Source: Puccinia triticina
Lineage: Eukaryota; Basidiomycota; Pucciniomycetes; Pucciniales; Pucciniaceae
Reading direction: 5' to 3'
NCBI RefSeq assembly: GCF_026914185.1
Contig: NC_070568.1
Coordinates: 4,236,001-4,300,000 of the forward strand
Length of the DNA: 64,000 nt
Position 1 is the stretch's first letter. Every line of letters begins with the position of its first letter. Positions 19,911 through 31,170 of this stretch are shown piece by piece. The notes beneath the pieces were generated by a model that saw nothing but the letters and a program-made list of their open reading frames with translations, was not told the origin of the DNA and searched no databases. A program made the position numbers and the translations under genes.

Positions 19911-21825
19911 TAACTTATCAAAGTCCCTTCCTATGCGGGAGGTCGGAGTTCGGAGTTCGGGTGGTGGTACGGGGGATATCTCATTTGGGTGGAGCTTAAG
20001 TTTGGCTGGTGGCGAAGCCACCCCTCCCGCAGGGAGGGACTCTAGGCCTCTAACTTAACACAAGTCCCCCACTTCGGAGGGCCCTGGTACAGCCTGGGCT
20101 GGCGTGAAGCGCCCTCGCGCGAAGCGCGACCTCCGAAGGAGGTCCCTCCTTCGGAGGTCGCTTCGCTCCCCCGAGGAGGGACTTAGTTAAGTTAGGGAGG
20201 TCGCTTCGCTCCCCCGAGGAGGGACTTAGTTAAGTTAGCTTAGGCCAAATGTGGGGGTCGTGGCGCGTAGGCCACCCACCAAAAAGTCGCGAAAACACAC
20301 TCTTTGAATTTTACAGCCTACAGCTTTGATGCTGTCTGTCCCAGCTACAGGAACTTAGAAGCTCGTCGATGGTGCCGATTTTTAGAGCTGATCGTCCCCT
20401 CACCCAGCCGACCAGAAGATTTTTTGTAGATTTTTGAAGCAAGTCAAGGCAAGCCAGAAACATCCATATCTCACGCGGTGCTTGAGCCCGGGGGTCCGAG
20501 CACAGCCAGTTTTTGTCTGGCTTCTTCATTGTTTCTTTTTTGTTTGAACAGATCCCAATCAGAGATTTCCCGGTTTCTGGAAAAATTTCTGCAGCATTTC
20601 CCCCCGCTGAAGGCTTCCATAGCAAGCCTGAAACTCCGGAGCCTTGCTCCATCTCCTCACATCAAGAGCCTGTATTTATACCTTTCAGAACACACCGCCG
20701 CCGCACACGTTATTGTTCCGTCACTCCTATTGTGTACCTCTCAGACTATTGTTCATGTTTATTGTTCTCTATATTCACATTATTGTTTGATTATTGTTCA
20801 TCTTCACGATGCCCCGATCTGATTCGGACACAAAATTGTGTCGTCTATCACACATTTTACCTGATTTATAGTTTTCCAAGTCCTCTTCTAATTGTTATTC
20901 CCTGATGCAACATTTCCGCAACGCTCAAAAATCTACTCCTTTCCTTTCCCGGTCTCCGAAGGTACCTCATATTGATAAAAACAACAGGTTGCACATCCCT
21001 CATCCGGACATTCGAACCTCTCACGCTTATGATTCCAGCTCGCCACAGCAATTCGACGCCTCCCGAATCATTCTCCTCCCTGAAAAAGCGGTATTGGAAC
21101 TCTTGCAAGCCATGCTCAAGTTTCCTCGGCTCTATATCTTCTCCTCTTTACAATTCCTGCCAATCATAGTAATTCCTTTGTTCCTACTTCATAACGTCCC
21201 TCATTCAAGACCGGGACTGGAAACTATTTTCCACCGCTTCTTCCTCCGAATCTCCCGTGCCGTTCCCAATTCTCTCTCTTGCCAATCTATTCCAGCCCCT
21301 CCACACCTTAATCTTGAAAACTCTCTAAGCTCCTCCTCTCCCGACATCAATACCAATAGTGCAATGAGCTCTATTGCAACCTGCAACAACAGCTCACCTC
21401 TTCCATCACAATTCCTCACACAGATATGGAGATTCCACCCATTACCATTACCGCTTTCCGGCTGTTTTATCCGGTGAGGTTATCACTCATCAAAGCTCTG
21501 CGGAATCATTTGATTCGCATTTGTCGAGTATTCCTGCTCTGTCTCTACATATTTTACTGTTGTGCCGCGGCGCAGCCGCGATTTCCCTAGTCTGCTAAAA
21601 TTCTGAGTTGACAGAAAGATAGCCGGGATGCCGGAGCATCTGTTAATGCCTGGGAACTCATATGTAGCTCACAAAACGAGCAAGCTACGGCCTGTGTAAG
21701 CTGAACCACACTTTTCCGAGATTCTCTACGCGCCACGACCCCCACTTTAGTCCCAAGTCCCTCCCTGCGGTCGGGTTCACTCTGCTCCCCACTCAGCCTA
21801 GCAGGGGAGGGACTTTGTTAAGTTA
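19911..21825. mobile_element. TIR element with 11-bp TSD (MULE-like by TSD length)
   Basis: The left end is TAACTTATCAAAGTCCCTTCC and the right end is the reverse complement of TAACTTAACAAAGTCCCTCC, about 20 bp with few mismatches. GCGCGCTGGCC is duplicated exactly at 19900-19910 and 21826-21836. An 11-bp duplication is typical of Mutator-like elements. Similar terminal fragments recur inside (20038-20070, 20200-20240), with GC-rich palindromes such as CGCTTCGCTCCCCCGAGG. No transposase is seen. A weak 190-codon frame at 20905-21477 shows no motif, and a Helitron-type end lies at 21566-21591. Confidence 0.75.
21566..21591 (+). mobile_element. Helitron-type 3' terminus (hairpin + CTAGT)
   Basis: CGCGGC-gca-GCCGCG, a six-base gap, then CTAGT (21587-21591). 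It matches the ends at 1737-1762 and 55570-55596 in layout but not in stem sequence. The following base is C. Confidence 0.45.
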
Positions 21826-22233
21826 GCGCGCTGGCCTCCTTCGTCCCATCCTCATCCAGCCGCAACGCCCCTCCATCTTCAACCCACACTGGGTGGTCGA
21901 CGCACAAGCTCAACTTGCGCCAGGCATCCGGCGCCGAGATCGATCGGAACGACCTGGAGATGTTTGTCCTGTCCATCCTGCTCCTGACCAACCGCAACCC
22001 GCGTACGGTGCGGCAAGCGGCAATGACCGTCCTGCGTGCCAAACACCAGGCCACGGGGCTCTCCTCCTCCTCATCCTTTTCCGCCTCCTGCAGACCAGGC
22101 GACCCCGACCGGGCCCTCGGCGGGCTCGTCCTCGAGCTGCCCCAGGTTAATCCCCTTCGGAGGAGTTCTGCTGCCTGTCTGAAGCAAACCCCCGAGAACT
22201 GGCAAGCGCGATTGCCTCAGATGAGCCAGTAAC

Positions 22234-22760
22234 CATCATCGGTGTGTGACCTTCCGAGGTTTATATTCCTTGGTGGGCGGTCAACAACCGATCTCGAATC
22301 GATCGGCTGATAATGACCGAGAGTATGAAGGCTCGGTTGGGTTTTCAGCCGACCCTCCATCAATCGGTTGGTGGTGACCAAGGTTGCCTCGGCTGCCCGC
22401 TCCACAGAATTTGATTCATTGGTCACGACCTTCCGGCTGGGAGCAATGAGGAGCAATGTCTCCCCGCGCGATCAACAAGACTGTGTATTGCTCCCGTAGA
22501 CGGTATTGTATACTACCACCCTCAAATAACGAGAGGCATTTGTCCCAGTTGACGAGCCTCAATGACCTCCTTAACAGGGAAGAATGCCACCCACCTAACA
22601 AAATTATAAAGCTTCGGTGAACCGGAAGAATCCCTCCTAATTGGTGAGGTTGAACAACCTTGTGGACCGGGAAGGATTCCTCTCCGCCAACAAGGTTGCA
22701 TCACCTTGTTGACCGGATAAATTCCTGGCCGACGAGACTGCACAGCCGCGTTAACCATGG
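22234..22760. repeat. degenerate tandem repeats, no gene
   Basis: Between about 22540 and 22750 a phrase of the type CAACCTTGTGGACCGGGAAG, ATTCCTC, CCAACAAGGTTGCA recurs every 50-70 bp with changes. Upstream, 22250-22450, a CGATCGG/GGTCA-rich stretch shows no frame of note. Confidence 0.4.
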
Positions 22761-23081
22761 TGTAACGTTTTCTTCGTTATGTGAGGTTGCAAGGTTATGT
22801 GTGGTTTGTTATGCGAACAATTGCGTTGTTCGTGCGGAAATCTACTAACATTAATTATGAGACTTTAATAGGTTTTTAATTGTGAACGATTTGTTTGTAG
22901 GTCTGAGCGCATTGTTATAAACCCGACGGTCTTTTGTTTCTTTGTTTCTTTTCTCTTTCTTTCTCATCGCGATATTCTTTGTTTCTTATTTATCATCATT
23001 ATTGAGTCTCGAATATCCATCCTTATTAAAACCCTTTCAAGAGTTTATTCTTCACTCCGAAGATAAACTACCCCTAATACA
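22761..23081 (+). repeat. possible LTR (321 bp)
   Basis: It begins TGTAACG and ends CCTAATACA, with a TATAAACCCGACGG motif at about 22917 and then a pyrimidine-rich TTTGTTTCTTT run, resembling an LTR promoter and R region. The bases that follow, TCTGAACATCGGCGACGAA, resemble the start of an internal region. No partner LTR or polyprotein is seen. Confidence 0.4.
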
Positions 23082-23577
23082 TCTGAACATCGGCGACGAA
23101 TTCTCTTGAATATCGTTCACAGCCATTTAAGAAGTAAGAGTATTAGGCGGGCCCTCACACATGGAAGCCGCTGGCGCGATTGCTCCCGGGCTTCCGTTTT
23201 GGGCGGCCCCATGAGGTTATGCCCCGAAGAGATGCATGCCCACTGGTTTCAGGGTATGATTGAAGAAAAACCTGTGGGCCAAGCTGGCCATCCGGCATTT
23301 GTGGATACCAAAGGTGAGACACGATTGCAAACACTGAATCCCATATCAAAAACCAGAAGATTGGATTGATCGGGAATAACTTGGACGATACATAGCATGA
23401 TGCAAAGGACAAGTACGAAACGTCGACCTGGCGCAACAACTTTGCCGCCTCAAGCACAAAACAGGAGCGCTCCAGACTGTTGAGATGGAACCACCCCTAA
23501 TCTTCACCAATGTGGTCAAGGCCCTCCTTCTGAGGGTCCCTGGGGGACGGCGTACCCCAATATTAGAGGGAATTCGT
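23082..23577. other. no gene recognised
   Basis: Short frames only, the longest about 100 codons, without motifs. Confidence 0.4.
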
Positions 23578-24962
23578 TATATTAGAAAATCTCTGCTTGC
23601 GGCGCTCCAAAATATCGAAGGACAGGCTGGCTCTCAGAACACGCCTGGTCAAGAAGAAAATTGATACATAAAGTCTTAAAAGTTCTTGAGACAATTTTTT
23701 CACCCCCAATTCTGAACAATTTCCCCATGAGGTTGTTCGGCCAAACCCGACACCGGCCCCTGAGAACCTCATCGAACGCGGCTGGTATATTGTACCTGCT
23801 GGCACTGTCTTTAGAAACGGATACACGTTCTGAGGCGTGTCAAAGCTTTTATCAAATCTTACCATTTTTCTCATTTTTGTGCGAGCTTTCAAAAGCTCCT
23901 TCATGAGAACTGGAAGTCGAGATCCTACACCAGCTCGCCACCAGCCTACAATTAATCATAAGTTCTTCCCAACAAGTAGATTCGCCATTTCCCATCCTAA
24001 CATTAACAATCAAACTGCCAACTCGAAGACACTTTCAACATCACAATATCGTCCTCTACATATACTCTTCTGTGTAGATCTCCAGTCTATCGTCTCAATC
24101 ATCCTTATAAGTATCTTACTTGACTCGACCTGTAGTGAACATTTGCTGGTGGAGAATTCTTGTCAATCGCGACAAACCAAGTCAAATCAATAAATCTGCT
24201 CAATAGGTGTAATCCCTCCGCAAATTCAACCAAAAATTGGAACTGCTTCCGATCAGAACTGCCGAACTTATGAACTCCTTGCAAATCAAACCCCACCTTA
24301 TTTTCATGATGGCTGCGTGGTTATTATTCCTTATAGTTAAGCGCTCTTGATTTCATTCTGGCGGGATTGTGGCACGGGATTATAACACTCAAATCTTACC
24401 ACTCAAAATTGAATTTTTAGCTCGTTGGGCTTAGCTTACAGTCGGAGTCAGTCATAAACATACCGGATTCCGGCCGGGGACTCGCTGGAGAGGTCAATTC
24501 CATTGCCCCACATGAACAACACCTATATTTGCCTCAACATGACCGACTGCCCCCCAGTGTGAGAGAATTTAGTTCATCACATTGAGCCTTCAATTTCAAG
24601 GTTTCGCGAGCTGATTACATATGATTTGGAGAGGTGATCAGTCCGAGGTGCATCTTACAATCGATGAAGACGGAAAGGCATTTCCAGAAACTTTTAGCCA
24701 GACAGGCACTGATCCCGCAAGCTCTAGTAGTGAAGCCAAACGCATCGAGGGTCCGATTTGCAATCAAGGCCGCGAAAACTGGTCAAGCACTGGTCCTCTT
24801 ACATCAGCCGACACTCGCCCTCCGATGTCCAGTATACCAGTTCAGATGTCCGAGACTTCCCCTCGGGCTTGGGACCTATCTGATAAACCTGACCACCCAA
24901 TTCGATTTGGTTTCATACGCGTGAAAAAACAACTAGTATATGATACAGGACTGTATACGTGA
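23578..24962. repeat. Inverted duplication, right arm
   Basis: The reverse counterpart of 18304-19750. The arms are separated by about 3.8 kb. In this arm the coding segments carry stops and shifts. Confidence 0.75.
24621..24962 (+). pseudogene. decayed RING-finger gene copy
   Basis: The frame runs LTIDEDGKAFPETFSQ, TDPASSSSEAKRIEGPIC, parallel to LTIRDDGTVSLGTFSQ, ADPASSSTVEAKDLIECPIC in the left arm. The first zinc Cys is lost (GPIC for CPIC). The rest of the finger cannot be read in this frame, although a shifted frame keeps QFRCP where the functional copy has FLRCPF. It is therefore a broken paralogue. Confidence 0.65.
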
Positions 24963-25690
24963 TGGCTCTTCGTTCGACACGTAATCTTGAAGTAATGAAT
25001 CAAGAATAACTTGTATGCTTCTGCAAAACCTCTCGGCCTCTCCTTTTTTCTTCTGCCTCCTTATCCCTTCCTGTTATCAATCTCAATGGTGTCTTCATTG
25101 GATCTACATAGCTATACACTTATCAGCACACTCACTGGTCTTTTATTCTTAGTCATGTCCTCTTCTTACTTATCTTGTAGAATTTGATCCCTGATTAGAT
25201 TAGACTGTTACTTTCCAAGTTTACTGCTTATACTCTTGCGGCTGCACTATACGTTGGTGACAGTTGTAGTGCCTTGTGAAATTCTCTTTCTGATTTCTAC
25301 AAAATTCTATTCGTGAAAATTCTCACCCACAACTTGATGCATTGTATCTAGTCTATACATACATAGCATAATCCATAGCAATCAACTCATTGGTTCTCCT
25401 CATCTTTCTCCACACCCCATCTTGAGCTGCATCCGGTGAGCACCTCATCTTCACTGCCCCATCTCAAGCCTTTGGCTCATCAATTCTCTTTGTTTGTGTG
25501 GTCCGCAGTCAAAAAACCAACAGAAGACTTGCTTTTGATTCTGTCGCCCCCTATAGGTTTGAAGAGAAGTCTTCCAATATCCCTCCTCCTATGCAACCAG
25601 AGTTTTTGACATGTAAATCTACACAACTTGTAGTTTGTAGAGATCAATTATAATTTCAAACACTTTAAAAACAGTAATGGTAAAAACTAA
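24963..25690. other. no gene recognised
   Basis: AT-rich, with no long frame and no terminal-repeat structure that I can define. Confidence 0.4.
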
Positions 25691-25840
25691 GGCCCCGTTT
25701 GGAGCCAATATAATTGTGCAATATAATCTGGAATTTTGTGACATCTGATCAACTTTTGGCGGACCTGATCAGATGTCACATAGGATTTCAGGCAAAAAAA
25801 CCCATATATTGCCCGGATTATATCAGCTCCAAACAGGGCC
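25691..25840. mobile_element. Tourist-like MITE, 150 bp
   Basis: It starts GGCCCCGTTTGGAGCCAATAT and ends ATATCAGCTCCAAACAGGGCC in outline (17 bases diagnostic at each end). Flanks are TAA at 25688-25690 and 25841-25843. An internal GACATCTGATCA/TGATCAGATGTC palindrome gives it a long stem. Confidence 0.88.
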
Positions 25841-26116
25841 TAACAAGAACCCAAGTTAATAAAGAAAATGTTGGAATTTGCTAGAGATGGCCCCGCCACA
25901 CCCAGGTACCCGTTTTGGTGCGGGTACCTGCAGCTGTTTTTAGCCCAAGTAGGACACCCGCACCCGCACCCGCACCCGCAGAGTGGAACAGAGCGGGTAT
26001 TGGCGGTACCCGCGCGGGTACCTGCAGGTACCCGTTACGCAAAATGCTCTCAATACTCTGATCACAAAGACAGATATCGTTCTTATTTCTTCACATAGTC
26101 TTGTATACATAGTTAT

Positions 26117-26155
26117 GGTGACAGTGGAGTGGCTAAAAGTCACTCCACAGTCACC
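26117..26155. terminator. hairpin overlapping the hAT stop codon
   Basis: GGTGACAGTGGAGTG is followed, after a nine-base loop, by CACTCCACAGTCACC, a 15-bp stem with one mismatch. It spans the end of the transposase coding region. A role in 3' end formation or small-RNA production is only a suggestion. Confidence 0.4.
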
Positions 26156-29100
26156 ACATTCACATTGCTGCCGCTACTTTTCTTACCCTTACTCTTAGAC
26201 TTGTTCTTCTCCTTTGCCATGTAATCGTGGAGGGCCAGAGGCTTGATCTTGTCGTTCTTCGAATAGAACGACAGGGCCATCCCTCGACTTACTGATTTGG
26301 CATTGAGTTTGTGCCTCCTGACAGAGACATAGTCTCGGCCGAAGCTGAAAGTGCGCTCAACATCGACTGTTGTAGCTATGTATAAAAAAAAAATTAGAAT
26401 GGATAATCAACTGAAGAGGATAAGAGGGTCTCATCTAATCTTACCTGGGCAACTAAGAACGTCGAGAGCCATCTGCGAGAGACCATCATGATTGTTTCCG
26501 CCCTGTTTCTGCCCGGCCCACCAATTGAGGGCATTGATCGGCTCGCCATCCTCCAAAAATAGGCCGCCCAAGAGCCAAATGTCCAATGGATCTGACACAG
26601 GTTCAGCTGATCTGGCTAAAGCAGCCGCACCTAGACCAGCAAGAACACCTGTTTGTACCTAAATAACAAATTTGATCAGCTCATGGTGAGATAGCGATAT
26701 CGATTGCAGGAGGAAATTTACCTTTGGTGGTCCTTGTCTTGGTATTCTAGGGAGTGAAGTTGAATTTTTTGGCTTGTACCATTTGCTATACATATTGCGA
26801 GTGAGTCTGATGGCCTCGTCGATCCATTCCCTGGGCCACTTGGCAAGCTTAAAGTATTTGTCTTTGAAAGACGGGTGGAGAACTGGGAGTTTGGAGGCAG
26901 TTTTGCTTAGTCAACCTCAGAAAGCATACGAGATTAGAAGCGGGAATCCACTCACTCATTGCGATTCTGTATATTGGCGAACAGTCCGTAAGCAAATAGT
27001 ATTTGTTTGTAATCGCAAGCCCAGCTCGGCAGGCGTTTCGTAAAGCTGCAGGATAATCACCATCCTTGTTTGCAATCACCGCCGAAAGATTTGCAGTGAT
27101 TTGATCGATCAAGACGACAACCTCGGCAACCCGAGCCAAGGAGGATGTTGAGACTTGAAGGGTCATTTCGTAAAAAGGTTTGAGAACCTTCACCAGGTCC
27201 GCCGCCAAGTCAAAGTCCTCTTGATTCACATGAATGCCGCGAGGGGTGCCAAACGTTTTGTCTCGTTGCCACATGATACTACAGAAATGAGGGTCAGCCT
27301 TGTTCACAATCTGAATTAATATTAGCAAATTGGTACTTACATAGCGTCCTCGCATCGAACGATGCTTGAAAGCTGCAAGTAAGTTGAGTTCCAACGTGTT
27401 GGGACGTCTCGCTCGACGTTATGAGGCCTCTTGCAATTCTTTTCTTGACAAAGCTCTATGAACTTTGCCTTGGAGTTCGGCGACTTGTTGAGTTTGGTTG
27501 CAATTCCACGAAACTGGATATGAGAAGATATATTGGGTCAATTCGAGTGTTTGTTTTACAGACCAGCCAATAAGTAAAAAACTCACCTTTGCAAGTGATC
27601 GGCAACAAGTTTCGGAGGTATAACTATCATCCACGCTCTCGTCTTCAATGTCTTCGAGGTCAGCCAGGGTCAGCTCATCGTCATTGCCAAGTTGTCCATG
27701 GGTAATATTGGGAAGATTGTCGCTGTCATCTTCTTCATCGGAGTCACCGAACTCATTGCTGGGGCTTTGGAAGCTAAAAAGGTAGATAGAGACAGAACGA
27801 TTGTTCATGATCAGCGACAATTAATAAGCATAGTATGTGGTAAACAACGAACGTACCTTTCAATTAAATCATGGGCATCTTCTTCCTCATCAGATTCGTT
27901 GATCTCAGTAACTACGGGAGTGTTTGAAGGGGTTTTTTCTTTGCGTCCAAATCGTCGGAGTATCGCCTGGACTATGAGATTGAGGATGTGTGCGAAGCAC
28001 CTGATCCAGTGCGGCTCACCTTGGAATCGCTTCCATTTGAGTTTTGCCAACTCTTCAATCATCACTCCGTTGTTTGCTGCATTATCGGAAACTATCCCAC
28101 AGATCTAAGGGGAGTCAAAGAGGATCAGAAAGCTGAAAAGGGAATAAAACAAAATGAAAAAGAAAGAGTACGTACGCGATTCTCCAATTCAAACTTCTCA
28201 ACTATGTATTGTACAACGCGAGCCAAGTAGCCACCAGTATGCCTTTCTTTGAGCTGGACAAAATCCAGAGGCATCGCATTTAAAACAACCTTACCGCTTG
28301 GATCATCCAATAGTCGGTAGATAACTGCACCGATGATATCGTATCCGTTCGGTGTCTGCCAGGCGTCAACACCCAAGTACAGTGCCCCATTGTGGACCTG
28401 AGTGCAAGTCGAAGTTAGTTTCTAATCAATCTGGAGAAAAATAAAAACGAAAGTTTACCTTCAGCTCACCAAGGAGCTTCTCCTGAACACTCAAATATAG
28501 CTTATGAATCGCGATCGATACCGCCTTGCGAGTCGGAAGATTCTTTAAGATCGCTGGGTGGAGAACCCTCTTGAAGCTGATTTCCTCCAAGGCTGAAAAG
28601 GGTTTTGCGCCCTCAGCGCACCATATAGAACATCGTTGCAAAACCTAGAGCCCAAGAAAGAAGGTATTCAGATGAGATGACCAAATAGAAAGACCTGGAA
28701 ATAAGTCTCACCTCCCGCGGGTCTATGTCACCCGTGCCGGTTACTCCACACGATGCAAGCGACTTGTTACTTGAAGGATTTTGTTGCTTCCTGAGGCATC
28801 GACCCGCATGTGTCAGAAGATTGCTGCAGGACGAGTCGTATGTCGGGCGATTAATTTTTTTAGAACACCTGGTGAGAATAATATATTCAGGTTAGGATAA
28901 TATATTCTAGTTGTCTCGAATAAAATAAAATATACACACAATTTACATTGCCATGCAATCATGTGGCGATTGAACTTATTGAGCTGATCTGATAACTTGG
29001 GTGGGTCGTAAGAAGCGTATGCCGAGCTCACTTAATTCTGGGAAAGTTTGATTGCATGTTCTAAGGGATTCATGCTGGTGAGCTGGCATATCAAAGTATA

Positions 29101-29302
29101 GATGATAAAGAATAGGAAATGGAGGCTTACCTAGTCGCTGCTCATCAGTTGATTCAGGTCCGGAGGGAACGTTTGCGCCAGCCGAGTCAAGATCTTGATT
29201 GTGATCTTCTTCGCGATAATCTTCTTCGTTGTTTGATTGGCCGGTGGGTCTGTCTGTTTTGTCTTCTGACCTTTGTCGGGGTCGCTTGCGCGCTCGGGCC
29301 AT
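26140..29302 (-). CDS. hAT-family transposase, multi-exon (BED finger, RNase H-like fold, hATC)
   Basis: Begins MARARKRPRQRSEDK at 29302; stop at 26140-26142. Coding blocks, in order on the minus strand, are separated by short GT-AG introns. A BED-type finger lies near 28960-28760 (a WQC/CSKK start, then CSNLLTHAGRC). The first catalytic Asp is in YLGVDAWQTPNGYD (about 28380-28340) and the second in IVSDNAANNG (about 28090). RCFAHILNLIVQAIL (about 28010) follows, then an acidic insert (ESDEEEDAHD, DSDEEDDSD), then NVERDVPTRWNSTY (about 27410), and finally hATC TTVDVERTFSFGRDYVSVRR near 26360, with the catalytic Glu. The lysine-rich tail ends the protein. All key motifs are present, so it may be functional. 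Exon limits are approximate. Confidence 0.85.
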
Positions 29303-29648
29303 TGTGTAGGTAGGAGGTTGAGGGCGCCGGGTATGGTTGAGGTTGCCGGGTATGGTTGAGGATGGGTGAGGTTGCCGGGTATGGTTGAGGATGGGTGAGG
29401 TTGCCGGGTATGGTTGAGGAGGGGGAGGGGAAGCCCGGTTGGAGATCCTGTGGTGCGCAGCTGCAGCGCACACAAGTACAGCTGTGCGCGGGTGTGGCAA
29501 AAAATACCCGGGTACCCTATGGGATATCCCCAGAATATCAGACATCCGCACCCGAACACGCACACGCTGGCGGGTACCCGCCGACCTTGGGCGGGTACCC
29601 GCCAGCGGATAGCAGGTACCCGCCCGCGGGTTCGTTTGGCCATCTCTA

Positions 29649-31170
29649 CACCCAGCTCCCTCTGCACCCAGAAATCCAGCTCACCCAGCTCCCTCTGCAA
29701 CCAAAAATCCAGCTCATGCAGCTCCCTCTAAACCCAAAAATACAGCTCATTCAGCTCCCTCTCCACCCAGAAATCCAGCTCACCCAGCTCCCTTTGCACC
29801 CAGAAATCCAGCTCACCCAGCTCCCTCTGCACCCAAAATTCCAGCTCACCCAGCTCCCTGCAAGCAAAAATCCAGCTCACGCAGCTCCCTCTGCACCCAG
29901 AAATCTGGCTAATGCAGCTCCCTCTGCACCCAAAAATCAAGCTCACCCAGCTCCCTCTGCACCCAAAAATCCAGCTCACCCAGCTCCCTCCGCACCTAAA
30001 AATCCAGCTCACCCAGCTCCCTCTGCACCCAAAAATCTGGCTCACCCAGCTCCCTCTGCACCCAAGAATCCAGCTCACCCAGCTCCCTCTGCACCCAGAA
30101 ATCCAGCTCACCCAGCTCCCTACGCACCCAAAACTCCAGCTCAGCCAGCTCCCTCTGCACTCAAAAATCTAGCTCATCCAGCTCCCCTCAGCTTCCAAAA
30201 TCCAGCCCGCCCAGCTCCCTCTGTACCCAAAAATCCAGCTAACCCAGCTCATCTCAGAAGCCAAAATTCAGCTCACCCAGTTCCCCTCAGCATCCTAATT
30301 AGCTCATTCAGCTCCCTCTGCACCCCAAATCCAGCTCATGCAGCTCACTCTGCACCTAACAATCCATCTCAAACAGCACCCCTCCGCACCCAAATTCCAG
30401 CTCATGCCCCTTCGCACCCAAATTCCAGCTCATGCAGCTCCCTCTGCACCCAACAATCCAGCTCATACAGCTACCATCTGCATCCAAAAAACAAGCTCAC
30501 AAATCTCTCCTCAACACCCAAAAATCAGCATGTAGCTCTCTGAGTACCAAAATCCAGCTCATGAAGCTCCCCACAGCACTCAAAAATCCAGCTCATGCAG
30601 CTCCCTCTGTACCCAAAAAACCAGCTTACCCAGCTCCACTTGCACACAAAATTCCAGCTCTCCCACCTCCTGATAGCACCTAAAATCCAGCTTACGCACC
30701 TTGGTCCAGCACACAAAATACCAGCTCACCCAGCTCCCCCGGCAGCCGAAATCCTGCTCACAAGCCTCCCTCTGCACACAAGCACCCAAAATCCAGCTCA
30801 TTCAGCTCCCTCTGAACACAAAAGTCCTTCCCACACCCAAAAAACCAGCTCACCCAGCTCCAATGGCACCTAAAATCCAGCTCCTGCAGCTCACCTCGCA
30901 CCCAAAATTCAGCTCCTTCAGCCCCCTCCTCACCTAAAATTCCAGCTCATCAAGCTCCTGTCTGCACCTAAAAATCCAGCTCACCCAAAATCCAGCTCAT
31001 TCATCTCTGGTTGCACCAAAAAAATCAGCCCATGCAGCTCCCCCTGCACCAACAATTCCAGTTCACCCAGCTCCCCCATCATTGCAAATTCTTTCTGTCC
31101 CAGCTCAACTCAGCACACTAAAATCCAGCTCAGCCAGCCCACTGGCACCCAAAATTCCCCACTGGTACCA
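29649..31170 (+). repeat. 33-bp minisatellite array
   Basis: The consensus is CCCAGCTCCCTCTGCACCCA followed by AAAATCCAGCTCA (33 bp). For example, GCTCCCTCTGCACCC occurs at 29884 and 29917. The left part is regular; from about 30300 units become variable in length. A frame of 382 codons (APSAPKNPAHP repeats) stays open because 33 is a multiple of three. I regard it as non-coding. The same consensus occurs reversed at 57960-58925. Confidence 0.85.

Larger units (their letters stand above)
19869..22145 (+). pseudogene. unidentified coding sequence interrupted by the TIR element
   Basis: An ATG at 19869 opens MTIHAHFAQDCALA up to the left target copy (19910). The same frame continues after the right copy, from 21837, through GWSTHKLNLRQASGAEIDRN, DLEMFVLSILLLTNRN and TVRQAAMTVLRAKHQ to a possible splice donor (CCCCAG/GTTAAT) at about 22146. 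Joining across one copy of the 11-bp duplication keeps the frame. I do not recognise the protein. GC-rich codon use differs from the AT-rich surroundings. It may be a host gene or another element's gene. Confidence 0.4.
25882..29648. mobile_element. Putative autonomous hAT element C
   Basis: The left end is TAGAGATGGCC and the right end is GGCCATCTCTA. Both subterminal regions are dense in GGGTACC(C/T)G words, and a (CACCCG)n run lies at 25950-25980. It encloses an intron-containing hAT transposase on the minus strand. The flanking eight bases (GAATTTGC and CACCCAGC) do not match, so one flank has been rearranged; the right flank is a minisatellite. TIR and subterminal motifs match elements A and B. 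Confidence 0.8.

Noticed and set aside
25874..29656. An 8-bp target duplication for element C
   Set aside because: GAATTTGC on the left and CACCCAGC on the right do not match, so no duplication is claimed.
29395..30543. 382-codon proline-rich frame (APSAPKNPAHP repeats) as a cell-wall or mucin-like protein
   Set aside because: It is explained by the 33-bp minisatellite, and the start lies within the subterminal repeats and end of hAT element C. No signal peptide is apparent.
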